Shown piece by piece: positions 60,429-64,000 of a stretch of DNA of 64,000 nt. This DNA is from Thermosporothrix hazakensis. GTDB taxonomy: Bacteria; Chloroflexota; Ktedonobacteria; Ktedonobacterales; Ktedonobacteraceae. Positions within the stretch are counted from its first letter, which is position 1. Each line of letters starts with the position of its first letter. Position numbers and translations under genes: made by a program. Location: NCBI RefSeq assembly GCF_003253565.1, contig NZ_QKUF01000014.1, positions 62,001-126,000 of the forward strand, written 5' to 3'. A model generated the notes under the pieces. It was not told the origin of the DNA and did no database searches. It saw only the letters and a program-made list of their open reading frames with translations.

Positions 60429-60613
60429 TGAGTGAGCAATCCGAGGTAACCTGTCCTTTTTGTGGCTCCACTGAGACAGAGCTGTTTTCATTGTTCGGGC
60501 AACAACTGTTGACCGTGCAATACTATTGTCGTTCCTGTCGTACACCGTTTGAGCGCGTCAAAGATGACACGGTGCTTGATGAGTATGTCGCACGAAAGGA
60601 AGAAGAGCAATGA
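60428..60613 (+). CDS. PaaD C-terminal half: zinc ribbon
   Basis: 61 residues. It reads 'CPFCGSTETELFSLFGQQL' and 'YYCRSCRTPFERVK', two C-x2-C pairs with the 'F.S.FG' and 'P-F' of the C-terminal zinc ribbon of PaaD. The start overlaps the paaC stop, and its stop overlaps the hydratase ATG. With the DUF59 protein at 59053 it would rebuild a complete PaaD as two chains. Confidence 0.82.
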   Translation: MSEQSEVTCPFCGSTETELFSLFGQQLLTVQYYCRSCRTPFERVKDDTVLDEYVARKEEEQ

Positions 60614-61410
60614 CGACACAGACTGAACGGACACTGGTCAACTATAATGTGACCGATGGGGTTGCGATTATCGAGCTATCCAATGCTCCCGCAAATACAT
60701 ATAGCTACGAGATGATGAGCCAGCTTGATGCGGCTATCCTGCGCGCTCGTTTTGATGAACAGGTGCATGTGCTGCTGCTGCGGGGCGCTGGCGAGAAGTT
60801 CTTCTGTGCCGGGGCCGATATTTCCATGCTGAACGAGGTCACGCCCGCGTATAAGTATTATTTCTGTCTGCATGCAAATGAGACGTTGGTCCGTCTGGAG
60901 CAGACGCCGAAACTGGTAATCGCGGCACTGAATGGCCATACGGTTGGCGGTGGTCTGGAAATCGCGCTTGCCTGCGATATTCGTATTGCGCGGCGCAATG
61001 CCGGGAAAATTGGCCTACCTGAAGTGAATCTTGGCGTGTTGCCGGGAACCGGCGGCACACAGCGAATGGCCCGTGCCCTGCCCAAAAACAAGGCCATTGA
61101 ATATATGGCTGAAGGCAAGCTGATGAGCTTTGAAGAGGCGCTTGAACTCGGCCTGATCAATTATATCTATGAGTCCGAACACTATTGGGAACAGGTGCTT
61201 GACTATGCCCGATCGTTCTGTCCGCCGCATAAAGCAGCCCGTACAGTTGGGCGTATCAAGCGTTCGGTGCAGTCCGGAGCTGAAGTCACGCTGGCCGAGG
61301 GGTTGGCACTTGAACGCGAACTCCAACAGCTTTGTTTCCAGAGCGAGGATGCAAAGGAAGGCATTGCCGCCTATGTAGAGAAACGCAAGGGGAATTTCAG
61401 CGGGCGCTAG
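60610..61410 (+). CDS. Enoyl-CoA hydratase/isomerase, last gene of the paa operon
   Basis: 266 residues, ATGA overlap with the zinc-ribbon gene. The oxyanion-hole loop is 'FFCAGADISMLNE', and the second is 'GHTVGGGLEIALACDIRIA' with catalytic Glu. The second Glu is in 'IGLPEVNLGVLPGTGGTQRMAR'. Both catalytic residues are present, so hydratase or isomerase activity is expected, as for PaaF or PaaG that act after the epoxidase. Which of the two cannot be decided by eye. Confidence 0.85.
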   Translation: MTTQTERTLVNYNVTDGVAIIELSNAPANTYSYEMMSQLDAAILRARFDEQVHVLLLRGAGEKFFCAGADISMLNEVTPAYKYYFCLHANETLVRLEQTPKLVIAALNGHTVGGGLEIALACDIRIARRNAGKIGLPEVNLGVLPGTGGTQRMARALPKNKAIEYMAEGKLMSFEEALELGLINYIYESEHYWEQVLDYARSFCPPHKAARTVGRIKRSVQSGAEVTLAEGLALERELQQLCFQSEDAKEGIAAYVEKRKGNFSGR

Positions 61411-61546
61411 CAGCAGAAGTTGAGCTATCCTCTCTTTGCGCACCTCTTGAATGTCATCCAGAGTCCCATTTGTGGGCTCTGGATGATATAATAGTTGCTG
61501 GTAGAGACAAAGATGAGCAATGAGGGTGCAGGGTCAGAGAGCGGTT

Positions 61547-62146
61547 ATGGCTGAGATACGAACGCGAGTGCAGAAGGATGTCTGGTGGATCATTCTCGAT
61601 AATCCACCGTTAAATCTCCTGACGACAGAGATGCTGGTACAATGTACAGCGGCTCTGCAAAAAGCGCTGCGCCTGTCCCCACGCCTGATCGTACTATCCG
61701 GTATTGGTGAGCAGGCTTTCTGCTCTGGCGTTGACCTCCCCTCCGAAAAGCAACGTTCAAAGCTATTGCATGCTGCCCGGGAGACGGACGTGATGTTCTC
61801 AACTGTGCGGCAGAAAAAGATTCCCACCGTGGCATTGATTAAAGGGAACGCCTTTGGTCCCGGCTGTGAGATCGCGTCTTTGTGCGAGACGATTATTGCA
61901 CGTGAGGATGCTCGGTTCAGGCTTCCCGCGCCCAATGCACAGGTGTTTCCCTCGGCGGTCACGACCTATTTACCCTCTCTGATTGGTCAGGAGCAGACAA
62001 CCTTTCTCGGGCAGAGCGGCAAAACGCTTTCAGCCCGTGAGGCGTTGCATCTGGGGCTGGCTCATCAGGTACTCCCGGCGCGTCGCTTCTTGCAGGATAC
62101 AGAAGAACTGCTGATTATGTTGGCTACAATCGGCTCTCCCGCCTGA
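61547..62146 (+). CDS. Short enoyl-CoA hydratase-like protein missing one catalytic Glu
   Basis: 199 residues from ATG at 61547; the frame could begin at 61520 with 208. The fold is clearly crotonase ('AFCSGVDLPSE', 'GNAFGPGCEIASLCETIIA' with one Glu). The second Glu of the L-P-E motif is absent: here 'RLPAPNAQVFPS'. It also stops about 60 residues short, without the C-terminal trimer-helix region. It may be a binding protein or act on an unusual dienoyl-CoA. It lies 136 bases after the paa operon. Confidence 0.72.
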   Translation: MAEIRTRVQKDVWWIILDNPPLNLLTTEMLVQCTAALQKALRLSPRLIVLSGIGEQAFCSGVDLPSEKQRSKLLHAARETDVMFSTVRQKKIPTVALIKGNAFGPGCEIASLCETIIAREDARFRLPAPNAQVFPSAVTTYLPSLIGQEQTTFLGQSGKTLSAREALHLGLAHQVLPARRFLQDTEELLIMLATIGSPA

Positions 62147-62321
62147 ATATGGTATACAGAGGCGCTTCTTCCTCGCTTACTATCCATGGCGTTTTGTGGC
62201 CCAATCCCTACATGAGTGAAACGGGAACTTTTTGAGCAAGCAGAACGTCTTGTCTGTGAAGGCTTATTGGTGCAGAGGATGGAGGTGAGCGAGAAGGAGT
62301 ATCTTTTGAAGAAGGAGAGCT

Positions 62322-62864
62322 ATGATGCAGAAGCTCAAATCAATACCGTATCTGACACACTGGCTGCTGGTGCTTTCTCTGGTGTTGGTTCTGGTACTTG
62401 TTACGGCATGTGGTTCAAGGCCAACCACGGGGGGACAGCCAGCACAGGGAAGCCCGACCGCAACCCCTCCTGCTACCACGCCTGCTCCCGATAAGGGAGA
62501 CAAGAACGCGCTTACAAACGGCTGCCCTAGCGATATCACGATGAAGACCGTGCCATCAAAGGCGGATGTCATTGTGAAGAGAAGCGATATTGGGAAGACC
62601 ATTGTTGTGCATAAAGGCAATATTATCGAATTTGATCTCCCGTTCGGGCAGCGCTGGCTTGGGCCGACCGCTACACCAACCATTCTGGAAATTCAGCAGC
62701 CTGCTGGCTTTGCTGCCTCTGAGAATAAGGCCTGTATCTGGCGCTTTGTGGCCAGGGATACAGGAAAGATCGAGCTTGACTTTACGGCGCGGGCGATCTG
62801 TCGGCCCGGTAAGATGTGCGCCATGTATATTATGGATCTTCCATTTACCATCGAAGTACAATAA
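62322..62864 (+). CDS. Lipoprotein with chagasin-like beta domain
   Basis: 180 residues, GGAG before ATG. The signal sequence ends in a lipobox, 'LVTAC', with Cys about 30. A Pro/Thr-rich linker leads to a beta-sandwich-like domain with 'GKTIVVHKGNIIEFDLP' and 'CIWRFVARDTGKIELDF', which resembles the chagasin (I42 protease-inhibitor) pattern. The inhibitor function is unproven. Several Cys residues in the mature part may form disulfides. A terminator follows. Confidence 0.75.
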   Translation: MMQKLKSIPYLTHWLLVLSLVLVLVLVTACGSRPTTGGQPAQGSPTATPPATTPAPDKGDKNALTNGCPSDITMKTVPSKADVIVKRSDIGKTIVVHKGNIIEFDLPFGQRWLGPTATPTILEIQQPAGFAASENKACIWRFVARDTGKIELDFTARAICRPGKMCAMYIMDLPFTIEVQ

Positions 62865-62882
62865 GACCTCGTTCATCTCTCC

Positions 62883-62914
62883 AAGCGGGCGTATACGGGA
62901 CGCCTGCTTTTTTT
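62883..62914 (+). terminator. Rho-independent terminator after the lipoprotein
   Basis: AAGCGGGCGT and ACGCCTGCTT pair over ten positions with one wobble across seven bases, followed by TTTTT. Confidence 0.88.
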
Positions 62915-62997
62915 ATGCGGTGTAAAGGTTGCTTTTGGGTCCCACTTTGTGCTGATAATGAATGGAGGTACCTGCTAAGAGAATGCGAAGCGGAAAA

Positions 62998-63068
62998 CAG
63001 GGAAGGTCATAGTCGCTCAGGATGCCTGTTGAGCCGGAGCCAGATGTGATTGCTCCCGTGGCCACCTG
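62998..63068 (+). ncRNA. Candidate three-way-junction leader upstream of nhaA
   Basis: CAGG/CCTG (62998-63001 and 63065-63068) and GGTCA/TGGCC (63005-63009 and 63059-63063) close two hairpins: GCTCA/TGAGC (63015-63034) and GGAGC/GCTCC (63036-63056). A separate perfect stem CCCCGGT/ACCGGGG (63171-63177 and 63198-63204) lies nearer the start codon. The remaining part of the 388-base gap has no gene. Known cation-sensing RNAs occur upstream of nhaA genes; from memory this resembles the nhaA-I (lithium) class, but I cannot verify the consensus. Confidence 0.45.
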
Positions 63069-63252
63069 CTCTTATTGCCGAGATCCTCTTTTTCTTCTCA
63101 TCGGTTGTCCCGTTTCTTCCTGATCGCTGCTGCGGTGGCCTGCTTTCTTATCTATGCTGCTCAAACGAAGCCCCGGTGTGCCCATAATCATATCTGGACC
63201 GGGGATAGATCGATATGTTCAGTAATATCTCTTTTTGTTGGTGGTGGAACAT

Positions 63253-64000
63253 ATGAATATCCAGGAGCAGGTGAGGAAACCTGCACAGAATCGTATTGCC
63301 AGGCTGCTCTTGCGCCCATTTCAGGCGTTTTTTGATGCGGAAGTCACAGGAGGAGTCATCCTGCTCTGCTGCACCGCGCTTGCTCTAATCTGGGTCAATT
63401 CGCCATTTGGGCCGCTTTATGACGCACTCTGGCAGACACATGTTATGCTCGGGATCGGACCTTTTGCGCTGGATGAAGCACTCCATTTCTGGATCAATGA
63501 TGGCCTTATGACGCTCTTCTTCTTTCAAGTCGGGCTGGAAATCAAGCGTGAAGTGCTGGTAGGGGAGCTCTCGTCGTTACGAAAATCGGCCCTGCCTGTG
63601 ATTGCTGCCCTGGGCGGTATGATCTTTCCGGCCTTGATTTTTCTTGTATTCAATTTCAACACCAGCGCTCATAGTGGATGGGGTATCTCGATGGCGACCG
63701 ATATTGCCTTTGCACTCGGGGCCCTGGCGCTGCTCGGAAGCCGTATCCCTGTCGGGCTCAAGGTATTTCTGGCAGCTTTTGCGATTGCCGACGACCTCGG
63801 CGCGGTTCTGGTGATCGCGTTGTTCTACAATACCGGGATTGATCTGCTTGCGCTTGGGCTTGCGGCGCTGTTCCTGATGAGCCTGATTACAGCGAATATG
63901 CTCGGGATTCGGTGGCGCTTTGTCTATCTCGGGTTGGGTGTCTGCCTCTGGCTGGCGTTGTTGCGCTCTGGCATCCATGCCACACTGAGCGGGGTGTTGC
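63253..64000 (+). CDS. nhaA: NhaA-type sodium/proton antiporter, cut by the window end
   Basis: 249 codons are visible from ATG at 63253; no stop is reached. The N-terminus is polar, then helices start at 'DAEVTGGVILLCC'. The family signatures are clear: 'TLFFFQVGLEIKREVLVGEL', 'GWGISMATDIAFALGALALL' (near 63680-63740) and 'AIADDLGAVLVIALFY', where the two Asp residues correspond to the sodium-binding D163 and D164 of E. coli NhaA. It exports sodium or lithium for protons. A structured leader precedes it. Confidence 0.93.
   Translation, partial: MNIQEQVRKPAQNRIARLLLRPFQAFFDAEVTGGVILLCCTALALIWVNSPFGPLYDALWQTHVMLGIGPFALDEALHFWINDGLMTLFFFQVGLEIKREVLVGELSSLRKSALPVIAALGGMIFPALIFLVFNFNTSAHSGWGISMATDIAFALGALALLGSRIPVGLKVFLAAFAIADDLGAVLVIALFYNTGIDLLALGLAALFLMSLITANMLGIRWRFVYLGLGVCLWLALLRSGIHATLSGVL

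Noticed and set aside
63075..63335. 86-codon plus-strand frame overlapping the nhaA start
   Set aside because: Out of frame with nhaA, runs through the leader hairpins, and lacks a ribosome site.

Overview
The window reads like chromosome from a member of the Chloroflexota, most likely class Ktedonobacteria. This is an inference from gene content. The evidence is helix-turn-helix regulators carrying TPR-like C-termini, a STAND ATPase with TPRs, a DUF4388 protein, a PASTA kinase with a Pro/Thr tail, a membrane 'baseplate J' protein next to an FtsA-like ATPase and ruvX-mltG, moderate GC, and a scattered single-gene layout. No rRNA, confident tRNA, CRISPR array, insertion sequence or phage was seen.

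Layout. 1-8.5 kb: the end of a glycosyltransferase, a 40-residue membrane protein and a GT39-type glycosyltransferase, then an acidic protein overlapping rsmD, a histidine kinase, a MerR/excisionase-like regulator, a HAD phosphatase, a YggT-like protein and a lone polynucleotide-kinase-like domain. 9-18.7 kb: a core-genome stretch of alaS, an FtsA-like gene, the baseplate-J-like protein, ruvX, mltG and convergent fmt. 19-32.7 kb: a STAND ATPase, a membrane spermidine-synthase-like protein, two HTH regulators, an MFS carrier, an M16-like protein with a damaged zinc motif, an RmlD-like reductase, a sugar dehydrogenase, glutamine synthetase and an M29 aminopeptidase. 32.8-35.1 kb: a minus-strand SDR, true PTPS-type pterin synthase and GT4 cluster that suggests a glycosylated pterin. 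35.2-47.5 kb: an Lrp/EamA pair, DUF4388, aldehyde dehydrogenase, a regulator broken by an in-frame TAG, a DUF4177 gene behind a structured intergenic region, a secreted protein, a histidine kinase, FmdB and uvrC. 47.5-57.8 kb: an ABC-2 permease facing uvrC across two arrays of 11-bp-phased heptamers, selB, a PASTA kinase, a GT4 plus inactive-looking GH57 pair and a lytic transglycosylase. 58-62.1 kb: a tightly coupled phenylacetyl-CoA epoxidase operon (paaA, paaD N-half, paaB, paaC, paaD C-half, enoyl-CoA hydratase) and a degenerate hydratase. 62.3-64 kb: a lipoprotein, then a structured leader and the start of nhaA, cut by the window end.

The items most worth following are the two helically phased heptamer arrays between uvrC and the permease, the SDR-PTPS-GT4 cluster, the structured region upstream of DUF4177, the nhaA leader with a three-way-junction fold, the amber-interrupted regulator, the split PaaD, and several enzymes lacking a catalytic residue (M16, GH57, RmlD-like, second hydratase). 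All function calls come from reading motifs by eye; no database search was run.
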